From positions 1 through 27,500 of the forward strand of contig RPFO01000576.1 of NCBI GenBank assembly GCA_009746045.1: a stretch of DNA of 27,500 nucleotides, read 5' to 3'. This document shows positions 8,501-17,448 of the stretch, in pieces; position 1 is the stretch's first letter; each line of letters opens with the position of its first letter. The position numbers and the translations under genes were made by a program. The stretch is from Mesostigma viride. Taxonomy: Eukaryota; Streptophyta; Mesostigmatophyceae; Mesostigmatales; Mesostigmataceae. Under the pieces are notes generated by a model. That model was not told where the DNA came from. It saw only the letters and a list, made by a program, of their open reading frames with translations, and did no database searches.

Positions 8501-9771
8501 GGATGCACATCAACGAGAAGGAGGTGCGGGCTGCAGTGAAGGGCGTGGAGAGGAGTGCGCGCAGCTTGGCAAACCGAGGCAAGCGGGTGGTGAGGTTGGT
8601 GGACTCCACCGCGGCGTTGGGCTGCTTGGCTAAGGGGCGGTCCTCATCCCACAAGCTCAACAAGCAGTGCCGCCGCTTGTGCGCGCTGACCCTCGCCACG
8701 GGGAGTCGTTCCCAGTGGGTGTGGACGCCGAGTGCACTTCAACCAGCCGATGGCGTTTCTCGCGGCCAATCCATGGCGACTTTCTTGGCAGGCTGGGTGC
8801 GCGACCTGACCGCGGAAGGCATCCATCCTAACCCGGGGCCCCCTGCACCTGTTAGCTACCTTCCATTGCTAGAGGGGAAAGTAAAGCCGGCTACTTTGCT
8901 GGCCTACCGTCGTGGTCTTGATTCCCTCTTGACTTGGTGGGAGGCTGGTGGGCGGGCGGACGGGTCATCGTCACGAGCTGACACCCTTGAGGAGACATTT
9001 TGTGCGTATGTCGCCTGGGCTCATTTTCGGGGGTACAGCCGCCAAGTGTGTGTCAATGCCTTGATGGGGTTGCAACTTTATTATCCCGGTATGGTGAAGC
9101 GGTGGGACTTGGCCCGTGGCGTCCTCGCTGGGTGGAAAACACTTGTGCCCCCCCGTGCCCCTCCTCCCATTCCATGGGAGGCGGCGTTTGCACTTGCCAG
9201 CACGATGGTCATGCAAGGTCAGCGCCTTGCGGGCCTGCTGGTTGTCATCGTGTTCCGCCATTACCTGCGAATCTCGGAGGCGCTGAACCTCCGTGTTGGC
9301 CATGTGCGCCTCCAGCCTGACGTTCGGCTTGGGCCGGCTCAACGGGGCGCCCTACTGCTGAGGTCTACCAAGACCTCTAAGGGCAAGACTCAGTCAGTGG
9401 TGGTAGAAGATGTGATGTCTGAAACCATCCTCCGTCACTGCATCGCGGGTAAGCACGCTTGGGAGGCCGTGTTCCCTTTCACCTACCCGCAATTCCGGCG
9501 CATTTGGCAGGCTGCGAGTCAGGCCTTGGGGGTCGCCCAGATTTTCACCATTCACGGGCTGCGGCATGGAGGTGCCACTCACGATTTCCTCGCGGGTCGC
9601 AGCATGGGGGACATCCAGGGCCGGGGGCGCTGGCTTAGCAGCTCCACGGTTGCCCATTATGTGGGCTTGCACCGCAGTTTGGAGGTGCAGCTGCCTGAGG
9701 TTATTCTTCGGGCCATGGCCGCCTGCCCCCCTCGGGCCTGGCGGGCTATTTTGAAATTGCCCTCCACCTAG
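5596..9771 (+). CDS. Gag-RT-RNase H-tyrosine recombinase polyprotein, copy 1
   Basis: Annotated as one 1391-codon frame starting at ATG 5596. Residues about 1-310 are Gag-like: basic start, acidic DDEEDEEGE stretch, then a helical KSVKYR..VLPGVLEDAS domain. About 345-460 is probably translated intron (see 6638-6978). RT follows: GELRFIVNRK, motif A with D609 (SDLVSYYYSI), motif B M655-G656 (MGHSHAVALGEA), motif C TIDDL with D735-D736 and motif D/E LEALGVV. RNase H uses D897, E974, D1003 and D1052. A GIHPNPGPP string is at 1075-1083. The YR domain starts near 1090 (VKPATLLAYRRGLDSL) and has R1225, K1259, H1320-x-x-R1323, W1346 and Y1355, the complete catalytic set. It copies the element's RNA and inserts the circular DNA. 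The 10-G tract at 6511-6520 puts the Gag end out of frame; with 9 G and splicing the product would be about 1277 residues. Confidence 0.85.
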   Translation: MPKGRKATGGQAARGEDGTPTPRAAAASHAPVAFSAKKKQLATLLAKCISPAEAVGAVEQVFGAEDWVTDASSWSSSQLKSVVQLLADHVDVGDVLDARDPNGTLVAKLLAVADLAADEEEDQALPPTTPAQRKMAKPKGAAKVSAGGGAVGKEMRARLATFVGAPPETENQDDEEDEEGEVAAEKFMQGLKAALGGMEGAGSHFKASKGVALPSRAKSVKYRVSERVLPGVLEDASDNGMGIRSWVMTVKPGNWRNMENRKIVMNIALAMDTLLKELGSAAGELVGMEYLMRVVAALLQVEGQGGGGEGGQPPPAIGGGGCTVSHPGCQGSSPNCHPLGQAQQGSTSREIESQRDRSLFPLPYPLRPAYTAWGRVRSARRRQRATRRHREYTLQCKVVRWLNWLWGGGQDPPPNPRGACSKGREEALARVKRHCTWHSRRVGGVATGQEQEGADAIYGKQNKYEQLRADAVSLPKAEVAGKARLLDLLAMRPSWREIYASEENCIKPAVVASAKYWNVPKPSRGCSMAEWGKLMSRAAGVGMVAFRERRPKWVDGCFGVAKGVGELRFIVNRKLGNLLWVDPPKILLPHLGILVEVYIKGWCYCAKSDLVSYYYSIEVPEWWWDYQGLPSVWSTSVGLAGPRRKVWPVLKVLAMGHSHAVALGEAIHEMVLYMTGALDPRRQVNYLSSAGELTLVRDECGQPLRLAIEYKEERAGELQIDLENPPAPMLSITIDDLVASNGRTCEAVNQLITRAIEEGYLPNNLVPSKEKTKMASLEGDELEALGVVHRRNGVLEPTVKQLNLVIAHTQAILTRGRATAEGLAAVLGRWLWLQMLSRSCLSIWQQCFKFISLQGWGQRSWVLWAGVREELECALALAPMLRVDRSAPLAREVVASDASTYGQGVVYATMEPGDVTELARAREVRGYPTLLIPSEVAYAGPRPLSARAQQAITSQQWRVGVRSRWRDPGMHINEKEVRAAVKGVERSARSLANRGKRVVRLVDSTAALGCLAKGRSSSHKLNKQCRRLCALTLATGSRSQWVWTPSALQPADGVSRGQSMATFLAGWVRDLTAEGIHPNPGPPAPVSYLPLLEGKVKPATLLAYRRGLDSLLTWWEAGGRADGSSSRADTLEETFCAYVAWAHFRGYSRQVCVNALMGLQLYYPGMVKRWDLARGVLAGWKTLVPPRAPPPIPWEAAFALASTMVMQGQRLAGLLVVIVFRHYLRISEALNLRVGHVRLQPDVRLGPAQRGALLLRSTKTSKGKTQSVVVEDVMSETILRHCIAGKHAWEAVFPFTYPQFRRIWQAASQALGVAQIFTIHGLRHGGATHDFLAGRSMGDIQGRGRWLSSSTVAHYVGLHRSLEVQLPEVILRAMAACPPRAWRAILKLPST
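6511..6520 (+). other. G homopolymer with apparent +1 shift
   Basis: Ten Gs occur here and eleven at the matching place in copy 2 (23814-23824). With nine Gs the Gag frame continues as KVASHLLPLGEEAALSAT and reaches a helical end KLSKAQQ, clearly more protein-like than the Gly/Pro/Cys-rich reading produced by ten. So both copies look displaced from an ancestral nine, by mutation, replication or transcription slippage, or sequencing error. Confidence 0.6.
6638..6978 (+). other. Probable spliceosomal intron between Gag and RT
   Basis: GTAGGG at 6638 follows a complete codon in the Gag frame (..KAQQ|). AAGCAG ends at 6978, after which the RT frame resumes at a codon boundary (NKYEQLRADAV), so joining is phase 0 and gives an uninterrupted charged helix. 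A branch-point-like CTGAT lies about 20 nt before the AG. The segment contains tRNA-like low-coding sequence and a G/A tract differing by one G between copies (341 nt here, 340 in copy 2), as tolerated in an intron. Unspliced RNA would end Gag at TAG 6647-6649, so splicing could set the Gag to Gag-Pol ratio. Splicing itself is inferred. Confidence 0.5.
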
Positions 9772-9843
9772 TTTGGTTGTTCATTTCTCTGTCATTATGC
9801 TAGGTTCTTTGCCCCTGGCATGGATCGCCAGGGAGGGATATAA

Positions 9844-9980
9844 GGGTAAGGCTAGCCTTTGCCAAGCAATAAGTGTTCCCATGAGCATCGGCGGCCGGGA
9901 TGTGGCCTGCCTTTTGTATGTGCTCCACTCATTGTTTTAATAAAGAGTCTGGTTACCCTGGAGTTCCACGGTTAATAGAA
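9844..9980 (+). repeat. Split direct repeat B1 of YR element copy 1
   Basis: 137 bp running from GGGTAAGGCTAGCC to GGTTAATAGAA, repeated at 10438-10574 (B2) and at 27146-27282 in copy 2. It contains AATAAA (9939-9944 here, 10533-10538 in B2, 27241-27246 in copy 2), the likely polyadenylation signal. Its last two bases (AA) are also the first two of A2, so the exact boundary cannot be split. Confidence 0.9.
9939..9944 (+). terminator. AATAAA polyadenylation signal in B1
   Basis: Canonical AATAAA 168 bp after the polyprotein stop codon, duplicated in B2 at 10533-10538. Core volvocine algae normally use TGTAA, so this argues mildly against that group as host. Confidence 0.5.
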
Positions 9981-9991
9981 TCGTGGTTCTC
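9961..9991 (+). other. Predicted tyrosine-recombinase crossover site at B1/A2 joint
   Basis: GAGTTCCACG (9961-9970) and CGTGGTTCTC (9982-9991) are inverted repeats matching at 8 of 10 positions, separated by the 11-bp spacer GTTAATAGAAT. The spacer contains the GAA/AA at which element and flank meet in both insertions. This is the layout of tyrosine-recombinase core sites: two inverted binding arms around a short crossover region. It forms only where B meets A, as it would in the circular intermediate. The site repeats at 27263-27293. Confidence 0.6.
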
Positions 9992-10412
9992 TGAACATAG
10001 TTTCTTTATAGTGAGATGGAAGGGTAGCCGCTATAGCTAGGTTATTGGGTTCACGTGACATACCTTTTGAGGCCGGTGCGGCCTGATCCGGATCAGTCGT
10101 GGCCAAAGCTTTGGCCAGTTTTTCTTGGCCAGGTGGCAGGAGCTACGTTGAGATATAAACCTGCCACTGTCTAGGTTTCTTGGCTCATGGCGTAGTGATT
10201 AACTAGATCTAGATTCTTTCTCTCACGCAATATGTGACCTAATAGCCCCGGCAGCCTTACGTAAGCTGCCGGCAATTAGAACGCCACATTGCGTCATTTG
10301 TTCAGACGCAACATTTGCGTGGCGAAAAAATGCCGTCCGGGCCAAGGCCGCATGACACGCAAAAAAGGACAAAAACAAACCCACCTAGCTAAGGTCGGCC
10401 TCTTTTCTTTTC
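9979..10412 (+). repeat. Split direct repeat A2 of YR element copy 1
   Basis: A 434-bp copy of A1 immediately following B1. It ends at CTTTTCTTTTC, after which a 25-bp C-rich linker (10413-10437) leads into B2. It is part of the element's right terminus, not a separate insertion. It contains the same palindromes, for example CCGGCAGC..GCTGCCGG at 10248-10272. Confidence 0.9.
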
Positions 10413-10437
10413 CCGCCCACCCTCCCTGCGTGTTTGG

Positions 10438-10574
10438 GGGTAAGGCTAGCCTTTGCCAAGCAATAAGTGTTCCCATGAGCATCGGCGGCCGGGATGTGGC
10501 CTGCCTTTTGTATGTGCTCCACTCATTGTTTTAATAAAGAGTCTGGTTACCCTGGAGTTCCACGGTTAATAGAA
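10438..10574 (+). repeat. Split direct repeat B2 of YR element copy 1
   Basis: A 137-bp copy of B1 forming the right end of the element. After the final AGAA the sequence continues with CTATCTTCC, which belongs to the interrupted HBD ORF on the minus strand. Confidence 0.9.
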
Positions 10575-10704
10575 CTATCTTCCTAGCATCGGACCAAGAA
10601 AGGAAAACTGAGGACCACTGAGGCGTGATTACTACGTAATATTTAGCTAGACTATTATCGCTAGAAGAATGGGAAGGAGCAGTAAAAGAACGCCGTTGCT
10701 TCAT
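10575..10704 (-). pseudogene. HBD protein of Ty3/gypsy-like element, 5' part
   Basis: The ORF begins with ATG at 10704-10702 and runs for about 43 codons of basic/Ser-rich leader followed by KYYVVITPQWSSVFLSWSDAR, the first strand and the SW..a helix start of an RNase H1-type hybrid-binding domain. At 10575 the YR element begins. When 5077-10574 is skipped, the frame continues without interruption into 5076-4742 and the domain is completed (residues about 21-67 of the joined frame). Such domains bind RNA/DNA hybrids or dsRNA. Here it sits upstream of the Gag of a retrotransposon, so a role in handling reverse-transcription intermediates is an inference. Confidence 0.6.
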
Positions 10705-13101
10705 GAGAACTCACCTGGTAGGTCTTGTGACGTCAAGCTAGGAGAATGAGGAGAAGGCAGCTGATCTAGGGTGTCTGAAACTGAACCAGATTAACGACGC
10801 ACGCAGGTACGAGGATTCCAGCGCCAGGTGGTCGTAAGTATCCGGTTTCAAGAATTCTGCGTCAGGCGAAGGGTCGTCTAAATACAAAACAGGCAAGATG
10901 CAGAAAAGGTGTAATCTACGAGACGCTAGTCGTCTCTCTACCGTAGAACCAAAAAGTCAAACCTAACTATGTCCTGAAAACAGCAACGTAATGAAAACAT
11001 TAATGCCGGAAGAGGGAAAGGAGCTATCTATGAAGGGTTTTCCGCTGCGAGCAGGTCTAACTCCTAGCCTAGGTGTGTCCCGAATCGGGCAGCACTACTC
11101 AGCTAGCTTGCAGGCGACCCGCCCATTACCTGGCAAGGTTGTGTTGGCTTCATACTCCTGGCCGCGGAAGGGTAGGATCAATGGCGTCTGCTGCAGGGGA
11201 TCTCCGTCACGTTCTCTACCTAAAGTTCCTCCGAGTCCATTGTTACGACTCAGCCCTCTACCTCCGCCTCTACCTCTAATCGGTCTAATACTACCTAAAT
11301 TAGTGAGGCCACCTCTAGTTAATCCCTGTGCGAAAGACGAACGCGACGAGCTGGATCTCAGTGCATTTACGTAAGTACGACTATAATACGCCATAAGCCA
11401 TTTAACCGAACCCCGTTTATTCCAGGAATAGAGGAAGGAAACACTACTACACTGCCATGACCCTAGCTATATGTGTCAATTCATTAACACATGCCGAGTA
11501 CCAACACGAGGGGTAGAACGTGCATAAATGATCACCAACGGTCCAGCATGCTCGGGCCGACATGGCCCTCGCCTACAATTTCACAGATGCACGCTGGTCC
11601 ACTCTACATTCTACCCGAAGGATAAGGACCACTACTAAAGTACGCGGCGCGACGCCAAATGCATCCAATGCACCACGGTACTGGGACGACAGTGTCCACC
11701 GGTACAAGCTACACGTAAACCTAGGAACGACTGAGGCGAAGGACCTAATTTACGTCCGTAACTGTGACAGATTGTTACGCGACGTAACACAGACATAGAA
11801 GTACGATAGAAATCAAGTTGACAACGTGGAGTATGGGTAGTTCGCGCAGCACCTTCCCTAGAGAGAGGTGAATGAGATGAAGATGGATCTCCCGCACCTG
11901 GATCTGTAAGGGGTAAATGTAATTGTGTCTTTGAACAACTCATACCACCACATGGGGTTGCGATCGTCTACCTAGTAGAAACTACGGTTACGGCTGACTT
12001 TCGGTCAGAAAGAGCAAGACAGTCACATAAGGATATGTCTCTCTCTTGATTATCTGAAGTTTTCCGCAACTCCATGATTCTCCCCGGATGGTAGACATCA
12101 TTTCAACATTGTACTACCCGGAAGGTTACGACTCAAGAGAAACACCAAAGTAGAGATCCTCCGATACCAATGTAACGACTAAAAATGATCATCAACATCA
12201 TCCATAGTCTAAATATGAAAGATCTTTACCTGCCTTCCCGAGTCACAGATCTTCAAGTATCCAGGCAACGTTGAGATGGAGATTCCACAGCACGTGATTT
12301 AGGGAACCACACCCCTTGTAGACACAATGACAAGTTGCGCCCTAGACGTCTTCTGTGGAACTGAAAGCAGTCCAGTATCAAAGGGCTCTTGAGGATGGAC
12401 AACAAAGACAAGCTTTATTACACCATGATGGATCAAAACCAACGTGTCAACAATGGCGACCCCACGTCCTTGATATCGACGTGCTTGTCGACCTTGCATC
12501 AACCTTAGCCTGAAGGGAACCAATCAGAATCATGGAATCTCCAACGAAATCTTCGTATCCATCCTAGTCACACGAAACAGAACAACACCACACACAGCCT
12601 GGCAGAATCCAGACATGAGATCCTGAATCTGTAGTTAGTACTGAAGTCCCAAAGGAACATTTAAGACTTGGTAGTACAAACCAACAAACTAACCCCACCT
12701 GGATCAGGCCACGACCAATAAGGGCTTCTGACAGTCGGTTGACAAAGTACAAGTTCCAAGTACCGTCTTCTTAGAAACCATATAACTTCCTCAATACTGA
12801 TCCAAAAGACCTCGAATAAAAGCCAAACGTTCACAAAACAAAGGATGTAACAACAAATATTTTTTGCTTGTTACAGCGTTCTAACCCTACAACGTGATAC
12901 ATCGCGTTGAAAAAAAAACACGGTTAAAGTTGCTGCTGCTGACGGCTCATGTGGTGAGCCCGGGGTACGCCGCTCTTAATTTGCACGATGTTCTAGGTCT
13001 CATTTTCTTGTCCTTCCCGCCATCGCCTCTTGTCCTGCATGGCAGTCCATGCGAGGGAGAGGGAGGAGAGATGGTGTTCAAACTTAGCTGGGACCTGAAG
13101 G
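10705..13101. other. No recognisable gene; upstream flank of Ty3/gypsy-like element
   Basis: Just upstream (minus-strand sense) of the HBD start, TGGCGCTGGAATCC at about 10818-10831 could be a primer binding site; no tRNA match or LTR pair could be confirmed. An Arg/Gly/Ser-rich minus frame at 11095-11394 and short minus frames at 11635-11943 and 12299-12523 resemble no family I know. The sequence from about 11950 to 12900 is AT-richer and without convincing coding potential. A homopolymer A9 lies near 12909. Confidence 0.3.
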
Positions 13102-14152
13102 TCAGCCAGCAACTGCTTGACCAGTATAGCTAGCGTGCTTGCTAGCCCGTCGGGGGGTGTCCTTAGGGCCGGGCCACGTTAGGATGTGCCGCCCAGGCTG
13201 GCCAAGCCGCTGAGGGCCGGCCAGGCCGAGGTCGGTGTCAACCTGACTAGTTGGAGCAAGATGGCCTGCAAATGCTATTCTATGACGCCTGATCACGTCG
13301 GAAATGCGGGGTATACCCCGATACAAAGATTCAAGCGAGCGGTGTGTGGAAAAACCAACATTCAGAATCTGTCGAAGCATCCTGGTAGCCGTGCCGTCTA
13401 GCCGCGTATTCAGCTTGTCTATGAGCGTCCAGGCCTCAGCCCCATACGTCAACACCGTGAGGACCAAGACCTTGAAGCGCACCCGCTTACGGTCCTCGTC
13501 CGGGTCCCTGCAGTGCCAGTAGGTGTTAAGCGAGCGGAGCCTGGCCCAGGCCAGGCCAATGCGGGTGTCCACATCGTCGGCAGTGTCGGGAAGCATGCTC
13601 CCCAGCAGTTTAAAGTGGTCACGGTAGGGCACCCCCGACCCGTCTAGGAGCAGAGGGGGCGGCGGACGACTGGTTACACCAATCACCATCGCCTCGGCTT
13701 TGACGCTAATCCCCAGCCCCACCGCACGCGCCTCCAAGCCCAAACAGTCCAGCCAGGTCTGAATGTCTTCGGGGCGCTCGATGAGGGTGGCATCATCCGC
13801 ATAAATCAGGTTGGACAGGCGGTAGCCGGAGCCACCACCGCCCTGCCAAGGCTCGCTACCGATGTTCAGGCCAGGCTCACACCCCTTAATGGCAGTAAAG
13901 CGCGCACGTGCCCGGCGCATGCATGACGTGGTCCACGACACTAATGAACAGATATGGGGACAGGACACAACCTTGCCACACCCCGTTGTGAAGGGGGAAT
14001 GGTGGGGTGGTGCCCTCCGCAGTCCGCACTACTGCCTGTGAGCCCTCGTACAACCGGCGGATGGCAGCAATAAATGCGGGTGGCGCATGATCCAGAGCGA
14101 GGATGGCCCAAAGTTCCTCCCAAAGGACCGGAATAAAACAACGCATTGCCAC
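13102..14152 (-). pseudogene. 5'-truncated non-LTR (LINE) reverse transcriptase
   Basis: The minus frame 14152-13886 encodes AAIRRLYEGSQAVVRTAEG..FPLHNGVWQGCVLSPYLF, the RT palm region with the G-x-x-QG-C-x-LSP-x-LF motif of non-LTR elements. After a one-base shift near 13915, the frame 13968-13102 continues with LIYADDATLI (catalytic YADD), then HFKLLGSMLPDTADDVDTRIGLAWARL and VLTYGAEAWTL..LNTRL..MLRQIL, the usual thumb and post-RT segment. No endonuclease domain, RT N-terminus or second ORF is present, so this is a typical 5'-truncated copy ending at TGA 13102-13104. No clear A-rich tail follows. Unable to act alone. Confidence 0.85.
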
Positions 14153-14960
14153 TTAGGGCATATTCGGCGTAAACAATGAGGCTTGTCCACTGCTCGTTCT
14201 GAGGTAAAAAACGATTCCCACTGCCATCACTCCTCTAGAATCGGTTTATTGTTTGCCATATTTAGCTTCATCGTAATGCACCTGTACACAACAAGGAAGT
14301 AGATGGAAAAGCAGCAATCAATTTGTTAGTAGAGGTTACAACCGTGGGGCCATGCCGTGTTGCCTGCAATGCCATGTAGAGGATGGACATGATCACGCGG
14401 CTGTGATCACGAATGACGCACTACATATTGGTATAAAAAAGGAGATTAAACCTTAAATGCAAGAAAAAACGAACGGCTTGGGTTTTGTCAATATTTTACT
14501 AGTTGCAACAAAACATTTCACCATATCTTAGACACCATAGCAGGCAAATCTCTTTTCTGGTTAGGTACTACTCTAGCCGCACGTGCACGGGGTCCGTTTA
14601 GGCTCACACCATTGCCGGTATTTAATCTGGTGCCAAAAGAAAGCTGCATGCATGCCTTCTTCATCGCACTGTGTTACAAGGAAAAAACAAGTGATAAGCT
14701 TGTAATCACCTTTCATTCACGTTTTCCTGGCGTGAGCTGATTGAAGTAATCCATGCATAGGTGCTGAAGCCAAGGTCCATTGGAGTGCCTTCCTACCAGA
14801 GAAACAAGTTTATCACAATAAAGAGTGTGCAGGCTTTGACAGTTGAGCCTAGCCCCCACACAATCAAAATCATTGTACAAGTCATTGTCAAGTTAGGCCA
14901 GTTCACCATGCTGGGGCCCAGCACATGCCCCCTTGGTCCAATCTTGTCCCGAACAGCAGC

Positions 14961-15001
14961 GTGGGTGGGTGGGTGGGTGGGTGGGTGGGTGGGTGGGTGG
15001 G
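14961..15001 (+). repeat. (GGGT)n tract with G-quadruplex potential
   Basis: About ten GGGT units, flanked on the left by GCAGC and on the right by GCTGC, which are inverted to each other. Ten G3 runs separated by single T bases meet the strongest common G-quadruplex pattern. It may have arisen by slippage; function unknown. Confidence 0.9.
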
Positions 15002-15636
15002 AGCTGCGAAAAGGCCTCCCTACGTTCACCACACCACTCTAAGTACGGTGTGAAAATGAATAACCAAGAATATGGTCTCAAGGCGCCGCGCCCCCCTCAA
15101 AAAAGGGCGGGCACGGTTGACAGTACGCACTAGTACCGGCGGTCCCCTTCTCTCTAGTCCTATGTAACAAAAAGCACCTCACATGGTGTAGGTGACGTAC
15201 GGTAGAACTACGCAGGCGGCAGATTGGCCCCCTTTGAGCCCGCCACAACATAACTATAAACTGAGCAGATAGATCAGAAAATGACAGTGCGTTGCAACGT
15301 TCAAACTAATGGATTGCGCCCTCCCCGTTGGCGATCCTCATTCCTAGGATCCTAGAGCGCATTCCGGTCCTGAACTGCGCCCTACAGATATTGGCATGAA
15401 AATGATTATTGATCGATCATGTGTGCGTTTGGAACGAGCATCAACCAATCGTGTGTGCTACATCAGCAGTGCTACACATGATGGGTTAAGCCCAACGCAG
15501 TTTCATACATAACAGTTGCCAAACCAGGAGAGTAGCTGTGCTACAGTAGCTTGCCAAATGGCACAGGGTGTTGTAAAAATGATGCCTCACAGCTGAGGAA
15601 TGCACAAGTCCCCTGCACGCATGGCAATATTACTAA

Positions 15637-15757
15637 TCCCTCCCTCCCTCCCTCCCTCCCTCCCTCCCTCCCTCCCTCCCCCCCCCCCCCCCCCCAGCCC
15701 CCCTCCCTGCCCCCTTCCCCCCCCCCCTCAGCCCCCCTCCCCCCCCCCTTGCCCCCT
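15637..15757 (+). repeat. (TCCC)n and C-rich low-complexity tract
   Basis: Eleven TCCC units (15637-15680) pass into long C runs to about 15757. The opposite strand has many G3+ runs (G-quadruplex potential) and this strand could form i-motif structures. Homopolymer lengths may be unreliable in the assembly. Confidence 0.9.
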
Positions 15758-16072
15758 ATCCATCTGTCAGCACAGCCGCAAGCCATCGACTACAGCGCAA
15801 TCTCATTGAAGTAGAAGTCGCAGGACACGATGACGATAACGATCATCATGGGATCAGGTACGGGAGATTTGGGTAGCCCAAACTGGGCCAAAGAAAAATT
15901 ATCAAGTGCTCTTGCGACCCCAGAAGGACTGGGGCGTCCCATTTACTGGTAACGATGACACGTGGTATCATATAAATTAAGTTTCGAAGTCAATAAGTTT
16001 CAAAGTCAAATACTACGTAGTATAAAAATTTAAGAAAAGTGATTGTTTTGATGCAATGAACACGAAACTTAC

Positions 16073-16266
16073 TTGTGATTTGATAAATTTTCGGATCCAC
16101 GCACGCCTTTGAAGATCGTAGGAAATCCCCACACGTTGTAGCTCTCCACCCGCCCATGTTGCGCCCTCTCGACAACGAAGTTGTCATAATGGGCATTGTT
16201 GCCATAATTGGTGTTCTCCTCAAACGGAATAACATTCTTCCAGATTGTTTTCTTCTCGTGAAACAC
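16073..16266 (-). CDS. Internal exon of an unrecognised gene
   Basis: A 194-nt minus-strand segment bounded by an acceptor (CCAG at 16270-16267, exon from GTG 16266) and a strong donor GTAAGT at 16072-16067. The open frame gives about 64 residues containing NAHYDNFVVERAQHGRVESY and NVWGFPTIFKGVRG, with codon use and composition unlike surrounding non-coding DNA. I do not recognise the family. It may belong to the same minus-strand gene as the exon-like segments at 17194-17448 and 18819-19038, but the intervening exons cannot be assigned. Confidence 0.4.
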
Positions 16267-17193
16267 CTGGCGTGGTCATCATGCAATTGTGGAAAAGGTT
16301 AGATAAGTGTGAGAATGCCACTATCATTAGACTGTATTAAAATACTATCTAGTTGCATTCATAAACTATTGCACAAATATAATAGTAGGAGCATATAAGC
16401 GGCACTATTCTCCATGTTATTGTACTTGCTACCTAATGTAGGATATGTTCAAAGGAAACTCTACATGTGGGACGAGACACCAAGACCGCACTGCATGATT
16501 CTGGATATCTTGCCTAGTAGATATCGTTCGATCAGGGCTTGACACATGCCTTGTGCTTGGGCCCCGATAACGCTGATAATGTGAGGGCACCAAAGGTTGC
16601 TCGCCCAGCTAGGGTGAGGTGCTAGCACCTATCCATATAGCGGGAAGATATGCATGTAGTAGGAAAGAGCAAAGCCCCTCAGAATATCATAAAAAGCCCC
16701 TAGGAATGGCAAGGGTCAGCCCAAACAGGGGCTAAGTGAGTCCATTCAACCAAACAGCTGATCTCTCTTGCAACGCATTGTGGCTACTCACTGGTCGTGC
16801 CATGGCCAAGTGTCAATCCAAGGTAACACAGGGATGGAAGTGAGGCATCACACGGGTGAAACCAAAGACAAGTGGTGCACTTTAGTCGTGTCTAGTGAAC
16901 GATCAAAACTAGGCTTAGCTTACTCTCTCAGGAGGACATCGATTTACACTTGGTGGGGGACGTGAAAGGTCACAAACATATTCCCAGCCCCTGTGAGACC
17001 TGCGACCAACCTCCGGGCTTAAAAACGGACACCGAAATGGCATTCCATATATTACGAAAAAAACTTTCTGTAATAAACAATTCTAGAAGGCTTAGGCTCC
17101 GGGCGGGTGACCCCCGCCGAGGGGCAGGATTCACCAGTGCTACTCATTCCATACGTTCACTATTGACTCTGTTTGGAAGATAGCATGTCGTAC

Positions 17194-17448
17194 CGCTCTA
17201 AGGCCCTTTGGGCCAAGATACTTTGCGGAAGCCATCCCCCAGTTGAAGTCCCCGCACACCACAAGGAGCGGGCAGGAGAGTTCTTTCTTGAGCAGGAGCT
17301 TCACGGCGCTGGCGGCTGATAGATCCTTCTGGTCCCGGATCAACTCCTTGGTGACTGGACATGTCCAATGTGCGGCAAAGGGCCCAGAAGAGGAGGTACA
17401 AGATGCACATGATGGGGGGACCTCCAATTTGATAGGGGGATCATCCAT
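17194..17448 (-). CDS. Exon-like segment with EEP (GDFN) motif
   Basis: The minus frame from ATG 17448 to a GTACGA donor at 17193 encodes SAVKLLLKKELSCPLLVVCGDFNWGMASAKYL. The string PLLVVCGDFN followed by a small-residue SAKYL segment resembles the core of the endonuclease/exonuclease/phosphatase fold, especially CCR4/Angel-type deadenylases (VVCGDFNS..SA.Y..L). The D and N of GDFN are metal/phosphate-binding catalytic residues in that family. The usual start of the domain (an E in the N-terminal strand) and the final SDH motif are not visible, so this is an exon or fragment. A LINE endonuclease is less likely because the downstream LINE patterns are absent. Confidence 0.4.

Larger units (their letters stand above)
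5075..10574 (+). mobile_element. YR retrotransposon with split direct repeats, copy 1 (complete)
   Basis: The element has the order A1 (5075-5508), coding region (5596-9771), B1 (9844-9980), A2 (9979-10412), a 25-bp linker, and B2 (10438-10574). I found no differences between the two A repeats or the two B repeats. This is the split-direct-repeat architecture of PAT and Kangaroo elements in the DIRS order, which replicate through a circular DNA joined B-to-A and integrate with a tyrosine recombinase instead of a DDE integrase. It lies inside the HBD ORF of a Ty3/gypsy-like element. Its ends share only AA/GAA with the flank: TTTGAA|TCGTGG on the left and ATAGAA|CTATCT on the right, with no longer target duplication. 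Repeat identity and the single coding defect point to a recent insertion. Confidence 0.92.
14153..16072. other. Non-coding stretch with simple repeats
   Basis: Apart from the two simple repeats listed separately, I see no coding region. A clean hairpin, TGATCAC-gcggct-GTGATCA, lies at 14390-14409. Short frames over the repeats are artefacts of repeated codons. Confidence 0.5.

Noticed and set aside
9979-10574. A separate, internally deleted copy of the YR element in tandem behind copy 1
   Set aside because: A2-linker-B2 directly after B1 is exactly the expected right terminus of a split-direct-repeat element, and the outer flanks fit a single insertion that restores the HBD frame.
14943-15001. 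Telomere-like repeat
   Set aside because: The unit is GGGT, not TTTAGGG or another usual telomere unit, and it lies inside ordinary sequence.
15541-15814. Pro-rich or Gly-rich proteins over the TCCC tract
   Set aside because: Low-complexity translation of a simple repeat in both strands, without splice sites or a conserved domain.
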